A stretch of 64,000 nucleotides of DNA from Lithodes maja (lineage: Eukaryota; Arthropoda; Malacostraca; Decapoda; Lithodidae), in NCBI GenBank assembly GCA_037953745.1, contig JBAKBP010010426.1, positions 1-64,000 of the forward strand, read 5' to 3'. Positions 34,684 through 45,720 of this stretch are shown piece by piece (the first letter of the stretch is position 1; every line of letters begins with the position of its first letter). The translations under genes and the position numbers were made by a program. The notes below the pieces were generated by a model. It was not told the DNA's origin. It saw only the letters and a list, made by a program, of their open reading frames with translations, and did not search any database.

Positions 34684-35207
34684 GTAAGGGGAGATAGAAG
34701 GGCAGGAAGACCCCCATTGAGATGGAGAGACTGTGTAAGAAAGGCTTTGGATGATAGAGGAATGACTATAGATCAGGCAGGGGAAGTGGTGGTGGACAGG
34801 AGTGAATGGAGAATGCTTGTGAATAGTTGAGTGAACACGTGGTCATTTGGAGTAAGGGATCGGGCGCAAGTTCGACTAGATAATAGTCCATCAGGCGCCT
34901 GGCCCGGGGGGACGATTAATATGAAGGGTGTGGTGGGAGGGCTTGTGGCTTTGGCTCCGCTGCATGTCTGCCTGCCGAGATCGGAACCTCTCTGGGTGGT
35001 CAGGGGCCGGGGGAGTGCTGGAGCGACCTTGGTAACCCTGGTCTCTGGGTCTTCTCCTGGGTGACCTGGATGTGTGTGAGTTTGTGTTTTTTATCTGTGT
35101 TTATTTTTTGTTTTATGTTGTTTTTGTGTTTTCCCTGTTCTTGCTCTGTCTTGAGTCGGCTACCCCCAAAATGGAGATTGGGCCTGAGCATATAGATAGA
35201 TAGATAG
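34684..35207 (+). pseudogene. RTE family 2, short recent 3' fragment
   Basis: Begins GGGGAGATAGAAGGGCAGG, inside the C-terminal coding end, and runs through the 3' UTR to ATAGATAGATAGATAG. It is nearly identical to the matching part of the copy at 26937-28620, so it is a recent dead-on-arrival insertion. Confidence 0.88.
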
Positions 35208-35230
35208 AAGTACGTTGTCATAACATTAGG

Positions 35231-35233
<3 letters not shown>

Positions 35234-35285
<52 letters not shown>
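35234..35285. repeat. (TA)n microsatellite
   Basis: A TA tract. Confidence 0.9.
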
Positions 35286-35288
<3 letters not shown>

Positions 35289-36176
35289 TCTAGTCTCTCA
35301 GTGGGGATCGAACCATCGACCATCAGAACGATAGCCGACGCTTAATCAATTACACCACGGCAGTCTAAAAGACACTCAGCCTTCTATCCTATTTATGTTA
35401 GGGAGAAGGGAAACCCACTAGGCAAATATATTTCAATTCAAACCTAGTTGTAGGATCCATATTTCCAGAATACCATACACGGATTTTTGAGTGTCCATAT
35501 GAGAGACTAGAAACATTTAGTGGCTCACGTGTATATGTGATATATTCTCAATATTTGTAACTCTCATGCTTTGTGGGTTAGAATTAAATGAAATCAATTT
35601 CAACCCGAGTTGCGTCGGGACACTCAAAAATCCGTGTATGGTATTCTGGAAATATGGATCCTACAACTAGGTTTGAATTGAAATATATTCGCCTAGTGGG
35701 TTTCCCTTCTCCCTAACATAAATAGGATAGAAGGCTGAGTGTCTTTTAGACTGCCGTGGTGTAATTGATTAAGCGTCGGCTATCGTTCTGATGGTCGATG
35801 GTTCGATCCCCACTGAGAGACTAGAAACATTTAGTGGCTCACGTGTATGTGTGATATATTCTCAATATTTGTAACTCTCATGCTTTGTGGGTTAGAATTA
35901 AATGAAATCAATTTCAACCAGAGTTGCGTCGGGACACTCAAAAATCCGTGTATGGTATTCTGGAAATATGGATCCTACAACTAGGTTTGAATTGAAATAT
36001 ATTCGCCTAGTGAGTTTCCCTTCTCCCTAACATAAATAGGATAGAAGGCTGAGTGTCTTTTAGACTGCTGTGGTGTAATTGATTAAGCGTCGGCTATCGT
36101 TCTGATGGTCGATGGTTCGATCCCCACTGAGAGACTAGAAACATTTAGTGGCTCACGTGTATTTGTGATATATTCT

Positions 36177-36180
<4 letters not shown>
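35286..36180. repeat. 314-bp tandem, foldback array with tRNA-like heads
   Basis: GAGAGACTAGAAACATT recurs at 35501, 35815 and 36129, a period of 314 bases. Each plus-strand unit ends in a tRNA-like segment (GTGGTGTAATTGATTAAGCG, then GATGGTTCGATCCCC, a B-box match). The left part, 35286-35500, is the same unit inverted, so the block can fold back on itself. It is the same family as 13215-13450. (TA)n tracts bound it on both sides. No coding. Confidence 0.85.
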
Positions 36181-36229
<49 letters not shown>

Positions 36230-36232
36230 CGT
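36178..36232. repeat. (TA)n-(TG)n compound microsatellite
   Basis: A TA run followed by GT repeats. Confidence 0.9.
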
Positions 36233-36235
36233 GTA

Positions 36236-36728
36236 ATTGGAGAATGAACAGAGAGAGTTCTTTGATCTGATTTTTGCAAGGGTGTGTGATGTCCCTATGG
36301 TAGTTCAGTATATACAGCATACTGTATATATAGAGTAATGATAGAAATGCGAGGAAAATAGGTGGATGTTGGTGTACCCCTGATAAGGGAAGGGAATGAG
36401 TGGAAGTTGCCTGTGTTGCTGTTTTAGGTGATGAGTGAGAGTTGCAGGGTCAGGCAAGTATGTTTGGAACTGTTTGTAGTAACGGAACCTGAGGTTAAAT
36501 GTGGGGAAGTGCTATGGTCATTGATAGGGGTGCAGTCACAGAGTGTGAGGTGAGGTTAAATAGTCAAGCTATGAATAATATCAGTTTATTTATGTATTTG
36601 GGCAGTGTGATGAGTAAGGATGGGAGTATGGAGGAGGAAGTGTCGGAGGGGGTACAACAGGAGAAATGCTGAAAGCAGTGAGAAGGAATGTGTGGTGTAC
36701 ATGGAAGTAAACAAAAAGTCACTGCATG
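36236..36728 (+). pseudogene. RTE copy D, left part
   Basis: A highly decayed RTE family 1 sequence: GGGTGTGTGATGTCCC near 36281 (GCVMSP block), then the KVN.GK and VTECEVRLN-like stretch near 36490-36560. Interrupted at TGCATG by a TIR element. The C-terminal part resumes at 38168. Confidence 0.8.
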
Positions 36729-36730
36729 TA

Positions 36731-38165
36731 CAGTCGGGAACCGCAATTTCTGAGACACGTTGATGGGGCCCGGACATGTGGAGCGTACTGTTTCTGGACG
36801 ACAGTCCACTTTAACTATCACAAGGCCGCATACCTATGAACACACGTTTAGAACCAACAGATGCTTCACTCAGTCTGCCATGTAAAATTATAATGCTGCT
36901 GCTATGCTATGATCCACATTCATATATTTATAGATATACAGATGACAAAAATACCTCTATCCCATTCCCTTACGTATCTACAGTAAATACGGACACGAAT
37001 ATTACCATAGGTTTAAACAAACATTAAAATTAAAAGAAATCATTCTATATTGCTGCCCCACGAGAATGGCTCATTGACTGTTACGAAATTTGGTAGTTTA
37101 GGTTCGCTCTCTCGTCCCCCAACGCCCCCCAGAGAGCTGTCTTAATTTCCATGTTCCCAGTGACCACGTTATGCATACTTGTATTCATTTCGAAGAGGAT
37201 GATGTTCAGTATTATAGTGTAAATTTTTACCTTGCATTGGTGTGTAATAAACAGTTTGTGTGTAAAGTAACGATGGTAATTATGACGTGAATTGCTAGTT
37301 ACGATTAGTCAGTCGAGTGTGTGTGTGTAAGTGAACCGATGTGTGCTGTAACATACATAATGCTCTACAGCAGGTGACAAACACTGAACACAGAAGTGTC
37401 TGCTTCATGACATACAACACAACGAACTATGCAATGTAATATTACATGTTATCATCTGGTTATGAATTTCAGGTGTGAAACGGCAATGAGTTATCAGTAG
37501 TGATATATGGGGGTATTATGTAATACCACACTAAGTTAAGCTTCGGACGCTGATAGGTTTATATATTCGGTATTTATTTAGTAAATAATGTATAAAACAC
37601 TCTAAAGGGTAAAGGCTATATAAGCATCGCATCGTGATAATACGTTTAGCAATGGCTATAGATACCATTTCGGTATTAGTATTATAGTATCTGATATATT
37701 GTAATGTTTACACAGAGCAATAAGGTTAATAGCATGATATAAAATGGATTAATTATATGTGAGTACCGGTATGTGTTTAATAGTGACCACTATGGATGAC
37801 ATCTGATAAATCTAAGACACACACACACACACACACACACAACGAAAGCCTGTCCATTCACTGTGGTTTGGTAGTGTTTATTTTATTTTTTTAATAGCTA
37901 TATGTGTTTAATGTAGATACAGGATGGAATAACAAACAATGGAATTTTTGTCATTTATATATCATATTCTGTAGTATGAATCGTATCGTAGCATAACAAC
38001 AGCACAACAATTTCACATGGCAGACTGAGTGAAGCATCTATTGGTTCGAAACGTGTTCGTACGTGTGCGGCCTTGTGATAGTTAAAGTGGGCTGTCGTCC
38101 AGAAACAATACGCTCCCAATGTCCGGGCCCTATCCAGGTGTCTCAGAAACTGCGGTTTCTGACTG
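36731..38165. mobile_element. TIR element, 1435 bp, splitting RTE copy D
   Basis: Long inverted terminal arms of roughly 220 bases (about 36731-36958 and 37945-38165) start CAGTCGGGAACCGCAATTTC and end GAAACTGCGGTTTCTGACTG. TA flanks both sides (36729-36730 and 38166-38167). The target inside RTE copy D is rebuilt by removing the element. No transposase frame is present. TA duplication suggests Tc1/mariner-like mobilisation. A (CA)n tract lies at 37818-37842. Confidence 0.78.
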
Positions 38166-38167
38166 TA

Positions 38168-38528
38168 CGTAATCCTGACATTGACGAGTGAAGCTTGGAC
38201 GGTGTTGGAGAAACTTGAGAGAGTGCAAGGGGTGGAAATGAGTTAATTGAGAAGTGCATGTGGAGTTACATGGTGAGATAGACGAATGAGGAAGTATAGG
38301 AACGTGATGGTGTTGATGTGCTGGAGAGTGTGAAAAAGAAAACCTTGAGGTGGTTCGATCATGTAGAACGTATGGGGAGCGAGAGAATGACTGGAAATAT
38401 GCATGAAAGTGAGGTGGAAGAGCAGAAAGGACGAGGCAGGCCGACAGTGAAGTAGAAGGATAGAATTGAGAGGTATATGAGTGAAAGTGGTGTTGGGTGG
38501 AAGGAGGGGTGATGGCTGACAGAGGACA
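38168..38528 (+). pseudogene. RTE copy D, right part
   Basis: Continues the RTE family 1 C-terminal region after the TIR element (a decayed IPTLTYG.EAW, then RSACGVTW, VDVLESVKK, WFDHVERMGSERM). Stops and shifts throughout. The GATA-type tail is lost where a SINE abuts. Confidence 0.8.
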
Positions 38529-38529
38529 T

Positions 38530-38960
38530 GGTCTGAGAGTCTGTACATTCAACCTACACTTAATGGTGAAGCCCGCGAGGTCTCATTCCAGTCTTGGGAC
38601 TGAGATGTGAAGCGCTTTGAGCTGCAACCAGCTCCCGCCATCTTGCCTTCGCAAGATGCACAGGGCCTAATTACCCACCCACCGCTCGAAGCAACCCCAT
38701 CTCTGAAGCTGCTTCACCTTTGCACTTCACTGTTTCACCCTCTAGGCTCGAACCCTCACTCTCAGAACGCCACCTATTGACCAATTAACCCATGGGGCAT
38801 TGCCACCTTATAGCCTATTTTGAATAAGGGAATATTCATACAGTGCTATTTAATCAGGGAACAATAAGGGTATTTTTTTGGCATTTCGGTGGGCTTTGTG
38901 GTAATGGGTGACATAGCACAAATTGAATCAAAATAATAATTTCCCATTGATACATCAGGA
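38530..38960 (-). mobile_element. SINE family 2, minus-strand, headless copy
   Basis: Matches the body of the plus-strand SINE at 42205-42708 in reverse (for example TTTTTTTGGCATTTCGGTGG, and AGAACGCCACCTATTGA). The tRNA-like head is missing where the (TA)n tract begins, and the poly(A) side directly abuts RTE copy D. Confidence 0.75.
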
Positions 38961-38965
38961 TATAT

Positions 38966-38968
38966 ACA

Positions 38969-39010
<42 letters not shown>
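38966..39010. repeat. (TA)n microsatellite
   Basis: A TA tract. Confidence 0.9.
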
Positions 39011-39013
<3 letters not shown>

Positions 39014-39229
39014 AGACAGTCACAGCAACACATGAACTTATATAATGCTGAATATTCACAAGGATGGATGGAAAATATACACAGTCCCAAGCGCATTCAT
39101 GTTTTACATCTTCAGGGGACAGAGAACAGATAGAGAAATAGTTAATTCTCAACCTGTCATCTATCCCCTGAATATGTAAAACACGAAAGCCCCTGTGTTT
39201 ATTTCCCATTCTTTCGTGTGGATATTCAG

Positions 39230-39231
<2 letters not shown>

Positions 39232-39279
<48 letters not shown>
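39232..39279. repeat. (TA)n microsatellite
   Basis: A TA tract. Confidence 0.9.
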
Positions 39280-39911
39280 TTTTTTCTAACATTCGGATCA
39301 TACTCAAATACACAAAGCATTCCTGACTGTTGTTTGGCTTCTGAAACAGTATATCTAGGGCAGACTTGCTACTACACGTCTTGGAACATTGGCATCCGAG
39401 TATTACCACCAAACTGAGATGTTGAGGTTTGTGTAGTGACTTACTCTTCATCAACGACTACTTGCAAAATATCACGTCCCTACAATAGTTCAAGACTGAA
39501 GTTAACAAATAGCTGCACAATAACCACCTTCATACTCTTGAACGTTGATAACAATAGTTCAAACATACCATTTCATCAATATTGTTATATTTTATTTATA
39601 ATGCATAATTCAAATAAATATTAGTTTTTAAACCTAATGGCAACAGATACTATTTATTTGAATAATCGAAAGGAAATTAATTGCAAATAACTTAACCACA
39701 CCGTAAACATAATAATGTAGAGCGAGAGATACTATTAAGATGCAACATTCACTGAAGACGCCTGCTCGCACCAGTAAACGTTCCCACCATATTGATGAAA
39801 AAGATTGATTCTCAGGCGATATGCAGATTGATTGTAGTGTGTTGAAGAAACAAACAACGTCGGTTCGGGTGAATAGTTCGGGGTGGAAGATGGGGCCAAT
39901 ACCAATACATA
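39280..39911. other. Unassigned DNA
   Basis: No recognisable gene or repeat. Reading frames that enter the 39-bp minisatellite are artefacts. Confidence 0.4.
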
Positions 39912-40530
39912 AGTATGAGGAGGGCAAGACAGGAAAGACATGTTGACAGGAGTATGAGGAGGGCAAGACAGGAAAGACATGTTGACAGGAGTATGAGGAG
40001 GGCAAGACAGGAAAGACATGTTGACAGGAGTATGAGGAGGGCAAGACAGGAAAGACATGTTGACAGGAGTATGAGGAGGGCAAGACAGGAAAGACATGTT
40101 GACAGGAGTATGAGGAGGGCAAGACAGGAAAGACATGTTGACAGGAGTATGAGGAGGGCAAGACAGGAAAGACATGTTGACAGGAGTATGAGGAGGGCAA
40201 GACAGGAAAGACATGTTGACAGGAGTATGAGGAGGGCAAGACAGGAAAGACATGTTGACAGGAGTATGAGGAGGGCGAGACAGGAAAGACATGTTGACAG
40301 GAGTATGAGGAGGGCAAGACAGGAAAGACATGTTGACAGGAGTATGAGGAGGGCAAGACAGGAAAGACATGTTGACAGGAGTATGAGGAGGGCAAGACAG
40401 GAAAGACATGTTGACAGGAGTATGAGGAGGGCAAGACAGGAAAGACATGTTGACAGGAGTATGAGGAGGGCAAGACAGGAAAGACATGTTGACAGGAGTA
40501 TGAGGAGGACAAGACAGGAAAGACATGTTC
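39912..40530. repeat. 39-bp minisatellite, 15 full copies plus a partial
   Basis: The unit is AGTATGAGGAGGGCAAGACA followed by GGAAAGACATGTTGACAGG, 39 bases, starting at 39912 and every 39 bases to 40497. Only about two units carry a substitution (near 40277 and 40509). Because 39 is a multiple of three and the unit lacks stops in several frames, reading frames of 222-311 residues appear on both strands. They are not evidence of genes. Confidence 0.96.
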
Positions 40531-41311
40531 AATTGAAATACTGCAAGGGAAAAAATGAAGTTGATCCACTTTCCGAGGATTAAATTTAAGCTGTTACACT
40601 TTTGATATTAAGTGAGACGATTCTCTCTACCAACATATGCCCACAGTAGCAGCCTGACGCTATATCCTGATCCAAGTAAGTGTGTGCAAACTCTTGAACA
40701 TTAACCTCTATAACTCACAAATAAATAGAGTAATCAAGCTAATATTTCTACCATTTAGGATGGGTCAGTCAGGGCATAGGTCTGGAATTCACATCCTATT
40801 CGCTCTAGCCCTTTTTGAGTCACAGAAATTAGAGTTGACGATTTCTGGAATATCTACTTGGAACAGGGCATAGTTGTTTTGTATTGTAAACAACCTGGCC
40901 TTTTAAAATACGATATCCCTTGGTCTCCACCCTCCCACTCCAACAAAAGTTTTATATTATAAGCTAAATATAGATTTGTTTGTAACTGAAGCATATTAGT
41001 CATTGCATATTGATGTTTATTAAATATTAAAGTCACCCATAATCATAAATAACACATTAATAATAAATATAAAGAAGATAATTTCGTGCATTTTTTGTTA
41101 TTATAATATTATAATCAGCCATATACATTATGTGTTTAGTCGTTTAGCTGCATATGGAAATTCCCACTACTACTGTATTATATAATCATTTAGTGTAGTC
41201 ATCCACTATACTGTATAACGAAAACATGCATAGTCATAAGAATCGTGATAAGCTGTACAGATCCTAGGTGTTTATTATTATTGATGTCGACAGTCATAGC
41301 TCGTGCGGTGA
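40531..41311. other. Unassigned AT-rich DNA
   Basis: Nothing was recognised. Confidence 0.4.
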
Positions 41312-41528
41312 CAGGTCAGTTGAACCAGTGCCACTTCAACCAGTGCCACTTTAACCAGTGCTAACTCAACCAGTGGCCACTTCAACCAGTGACCATTTTA
41401 ACCAGTAGGTTAGGTTAGGTTACTGGTTAAAATGGTCACTGGTTGAAATGGTCACTGGTTGAAGTGGCCACTGGTTGAGTTAGCACCGGTTAAAGTGGCA
41501 CTGGTTGAAGTGGCACTAGTTCAACTGA
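41312..41528. repeat. Palindrome of AACCAGTG repeats with a TTAGG hinge
   Basis: The left arm (41312-41404) is a run of imperfect units of 14-15 bases such as TTCAACCAGTGCCAC. The right arm is its inverse (CACTGGTTGAAGTGGC). Between them lies TAGGTTAGGTTAGGTTA, three to four units of the arthropod telomere repeat. The block can fold into a long hairpin. Confidence 0.85.
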
Positions 41529-42204
41529 CATGGAACCCTCTTGCGGGTATTTCATAAGCGTCCACCAGAGGTCTCAAGTGAAACCTTAGTAGGGTCTATT
41601 TCTACAGTATACTGTAGTTTGTATCACACATATTTTATTAATATCATAAGTAAGTAACGGTACCATTATCAATTACTGTACATAAGATAAGATTGGAGTA
41701 GAGAGGAATATTGTGAACAAAACAGCAGCAAGCAAGTGATGAGGATGGTGAGAAAGTGTGGAGGAAGAAATCCCCAGTTAATTAACTAACTGACATGGTC
41801 AGAGTTGGAAAGCGGGAGTAGTAACATCTCCAAAGCCTTTTATAATTATCTGTCACTCAAGTTAATGCCGTGTATAAAGCCTCACTGAATTGGAGGATTA
41901 CAACATTATGTAAGCCACTTCCACAACTGGCTTTGTATTTATTTTATATCAGGCATCCTCAGATTATTATTTATAAATAAAACATTTCTTTTAGTTGGAT
42001 AAAATTACCGCTACGGCGTATGCTCTTCCATATGGATCCTGTATTTTTTGTTATCGTTTTGACGAGCTGAGCCAAACAATTGAAGGAATTAATTAGTTAA
42101 AATAAGACTTCAGAGGCTATCAACCCTTCTGGATTATTAAGCCTGCTCACTGTAAGTCAAGAATAGCAACAAGATTGGAGCCCCTTTTCGAAAACTCCAG
42201 TCCC
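41529..42204. other. Unassigned DNA
   Basis: Nothing was recognised. Confidence 0.4.
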
Positions 42205-42708
42205 TAGGGGGTATGTGGTTGAGTGGTCATGCCACTGGATTGGTAATCCAATGGACCTGGGTTCAAATCACGATATGTCAATGGGAAAATATTATTGGGA
42301 TTGAATTTGTGCTGTACCTAGTATCAGTGCATTACCACAAAGCCCACCGAAATGCCAAAAAAATACCCTCATTGTTCCCTGATTAAATAACACTGTATGA
42401 ATATTCCCATATTCAAAATATGTTACAGGGGGACAATGCCTACTGAGTTCACTGCTCAATAGGTGGCGTTCTGAGAGTGAGGGTCTGAGTCTGGAGGATG
42501 AGACGGTGAAGCACTTGAGCGAAGCAACCAGCCGCTTCAGAGATGGAGCTGCTTCGAGCCATGATGGATGCTTCGCATGTCTCACTCCCCAGACTGGAAC
42601 AAGACCTCACGGGCTTCACCGTGTTGAGAGGTGGAATGTACAGGCTCTCAGCCTATTCCCGTGAGGGAGTAGTTGGAATATATATAAAAAAAAAAAAAAA
42701 AAAAAAAA
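42205..42708 (+). mobile_element. tRNA-derived SINE family 2, complete
   Basis: The head (about 42209-42275) looks like a tRNA: A-box-like GTGGTTGAGTGGTC, an anticodon-like arm around CTGGATTGGTAATCCAA (loop centre GGT) and B-box GGGTTCAAATC. A body of about 400 bases and a 20-odd base poly(A) at 42686-42708 follow. The Thr-type anticodon suggests a tRNA-Thr origin, which is an inference. The headless relative is at 38530-38960. Confidence 0.8.
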
Positions 42709-43301
42709 TAGTTACCGAAGTGTTGTGTCTGGGACGTTGGCGATCACTGCTTACCACTTATGAATTATATATGCTGTTGGCCATCTATGCAGGACACCGT
42801 TGATTGTTTCTAGCTTGGTCTTTCGGGTGATTTTGTTTCCACTTATTTTCCCAGTGGTTACCAGGTATTCTACTCCGTGCTTGATGAGGACAGAACCGAC
42901 GGGCGTTGTTTTTGGCTAGAGTTGTTAACCAAAATTTAATGGTATATATATACTTGGATTTCAAATGAATGTATTGAACAATTTCCAACATAATTAATTA
43001 GTTTGTGCTCGATAAATTTTGCGAAAACACATTGCCAAAATAAAATACGGAACACGAAGAGGAATTCAAGTAAGTCAAAGAAGCGGATCCATACCAAATT
43101 ACACACATATGTATAGCGCTGGGACTGTCGAGAAGCTGAATAATGAAGGAGGAAGAACATTTAAGATGTGATTTACGACTAATCTACAATTTAATCTACT
43201 TTTATTGTTCATATCGACTCTCATATTCTCCTTCCTTTTTACACAGGGTTTACATCATTCCCATCTATCATTGTAATAAATATATAGGGGTAGGCTATTT
43301 A
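42709..43301. other. Unassigned DNA
   Basis: Nothing was recognised. Confidence 0.4.
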
Positions 43302-44800
43302 ACACAGTCAGGAATGCGAGCTAGAAGCACTAGGAGTAATGACTCCTGTTGATTCCTGGGAATACGACCGTGATTGTCTGAAATTCCCCGTGCACTTGTT
43401 ACGACCGGGCACTCGGGTACACTAGGGCTCTTACACAGGACTCGAGTATGGCTCGCTGCCACAACGGAAACACACGATCCCAACCCCAGAGTACAGCCAG
43501 CCGAACAAAAAACGCCACTACCCTCCAGAGTTCTATCTGCTATAACGGGGTATACAAGAACTCGGTACTAGCGTTTCACACAACAGACTAATAACAAGAC
43601 GGGAGTTATCTAGTCTGGTCAACAATCAAACAAAGAAGAAAGTACTACAACACTAAAGAATAGTGTTGGCCGAAGCCGAAGTAATCCACCCTTGAACTAA
43701 GAACTTAAGAAGTCCTCCACCCTCTACTTCGGATCGGCACTATTACGTTACGTTAAACAATAGTCCTCGAGCATCAAGCAAGGAATCTTCTGATAAGTTA
43801 GATGCTTCTCGAATACTCATAAGAAGTAAGTATCGGATTTTGAACAGCAATTTAATGAATAACACTCTGGTAATTAAAGGCTTTAAATTGACATAAGAAG
43901 AATTATAAGAATAAGCAATAGGATATGGCAAACATTAAGAAGAAGTACTCCGACAATGCACTGGCAATAGCCTACTAAGATTGTGCTCGTGGGCCACTAA
44001 TCTCTGAAGTAGCTAAGCGTGCCACACATGAAATCAATAGTGCAGAAACAATAATATACATAAGGAGAAGCTTCAATACTATACTGTATCTGCTGGTCGA
44101 GCAAAGTCTAGCTGGGATATCTAAGGTTAAGAGACAATGGCTGAGCAAGCGGCTCGTAGCCTAGCGAGGTCCTTAAGACTGTGCGGCCAAATTACGGTAA
44201 TTGACGGGATGCTCTCTTGAGAGATCCAGATCACTAGTATCTGGTTCTCTCCTGGCGATCCTCTCAAAGTCAAGCAAATGAGATAGCACAGTGTTGGGTG
44301 GCACAGGCAAAAGCCCTCACTCGCAACACAGTGCTAAACTCCCACGGTACACAATCAAAAAGACCCCCTAGGCTTCCCACGTCTCCGTTGCAATTGTGCT
44401 GGTTCAACCAACCTAGCACTCATAGGAAATCACAACTCGAGGAACCCTATCCCAGTCTAGCATTACCTAAACCAGCAGAAAACAGGAACATGAATAATAG
44501 TACACAGGGAAATACATATACGAGTGCAACAAACATCAATCAATCCTATTCTAGTTAACCCTTCCAAAATAGGCTATCTAACAGGCACTTATCTCGTGAG
44601 AACTCAAGCGATAATACTTTGGCTGACTAAATCTGCACCAAAGGGGTCATTGAGGTTATACAGGGACGAGAAGAGAAGAAGGTAGGCTGTTCAGAGAGTA
44701 GAGAAAGTTCACATCAGTCGGAAGAATATCGATAGTTGCAAGGGATATGAGAGGTCGCTTTGCCTGATGAGTTCTGAGGAAAATGCGGCGGGACCTCCCT

Positions 44801-44807
44801 TTTTATA
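44801..44807 (-). promoter_or_regulatory. LTR TATA box
   Basis: Minus-strand TATAAAA, 32 bases downstream of the CRE-like site at 44839-44846 in element orientation. Together they look like a U3 promoter, with transcription predicted to start near 44775. The same pair lies in the 5' LTR at 51108-51114 and 51146-51153. Confidence 0.6.
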
Positions 44808-44838
44808 CTCGGCCCCGTAGCGAGCATAACGGCAATCA

Positions 44839-44846
44839 TGACGTCA
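44839..44846. promoter_or_regulatory. CRE-like TGACGTCA in the 3' LTR
   Basis: A palindromic ATF/CREB consensus. It is conserved in the diverged LTR at 1720-1727. Confidence 0.5.
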
Positions 44847-45232
44847 CATTCTCTCTCTCAATCTGGGATCGACAAAGGATTCCCACGCTCTTGATGAGGG
44901 GGGAGGGAGGGGGGAAGGAGGGAGGAGGGAGTGAGGCCTACACACCTCGTGGCGCGCACACTGTCCTCTGTTACATAACTCGCTCTCTCTCATCACATCA
45001 TTATATATAAGTCCCACACACAATACTTATATCCAATGATATAAAATAGAACTCGTTGACTTAGAAGAAAACAAAATACATAATGATAATACTTATAGTA
45101 CAACGGTTCACATAAACTGAGTTAGGAAACTCTACACAGACTACAGCCAAAGTTCCTGCCCTGACGATCCTAGCGAGGGTGGGGCCTGACTGGGCGTTCT
45201 GTACAGCATGCTCATACTCGACATGCGTCACA

Positions 45233-45243
45233 CCTCCCCCAAG
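45233..45243 (-). other. Polypurine tract
   Basis: Minus-strand CTTGGGGGAGG directly upstream of the 3' LTR, where plus-strand DNA synthesis is primed. Confidence 0.8.
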
Positions 45244-45720
45244 ATTTTACTTGCTCAACCCTGAGCTAAAATCTGATATACAGAACCCCATCAAACCCCT
45301 CACACCCAGCGACCGCATGGCACTAAAACAACGCTGAGTTTATCACTAAAACACATCTTATATAAAAAAAAAAATTCACATTTCATAACTCCTCCCAACA
45401 ATAGTAAAAGACATAATATCATGCTCCCAGAGCGAGCTTACAGCAGCTCAGCCGTTTGATAGTTCGTGGACTACTCAAACCTTATAGGCTATGACAAACT
45501 TATACAATTATCTTCATCAAAAAGAAAGAGTTTTTATATGATTTTTATATTTTAATATGTTTTTTTCCGGCTGCACTATAAGGGCAGCCTATTTTCTTCT
45601 ATACCAAACGCTCAACAATCCTGCTTTACGACCCAATACGCTGGGCTACAACCGCGAGCCAACAAGCACCAAGCGCAAAATACTACTCAAACCAAAGCAG
45701 GAGGCTACCCGTGTGTCAAT
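45244..45720 (-). other. 3' internal untranslated region of the LTR element
   Basis: Lies between the polyprotein stop and the PPT. AT-rich, with no convincing frame. No env-like coding is seen. Confidence 0.6.

Larger units (their letters stand above)
43397..45232 (-). repeat. 3' LTR
   Basis: Plus-strand ends TGTTACGACC and GTCACA, 1836 bp. It is identical to the 49704 LTR except for one transition noted near 44971. In the element's orientation it begins TGTGACGCATG and ends CGTAACA. Confidence 0.95.

Noticed and set aside
35740..35830. Functional tRNA gene in the 314-base repeat (also at 13346-13405)
   Set aside because: Good B box, but no convincing cloverleaf, and it is repeated as part of a larger unit.
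39634..40583. Reading frames of 311, 265 and 222 residues with 13-residue repeats
   Set aside because: They are products of the 39-base minisatellite, whose length is a multiple of three. They occur on both strands and have no other domain.
42205..42280. Functional tRNA gene
   Set aside because: The A and B boxes and anticodon-like arm are part of a SINE with a 400-base body and poly(A). The acceptor stem does not close.
44298..44558. 86-residue frame duplicated at 50605-50865
   Set aside because: It lies inside both LTRs on the strand opposite to the element, so its duplication is only the LTR duplication.
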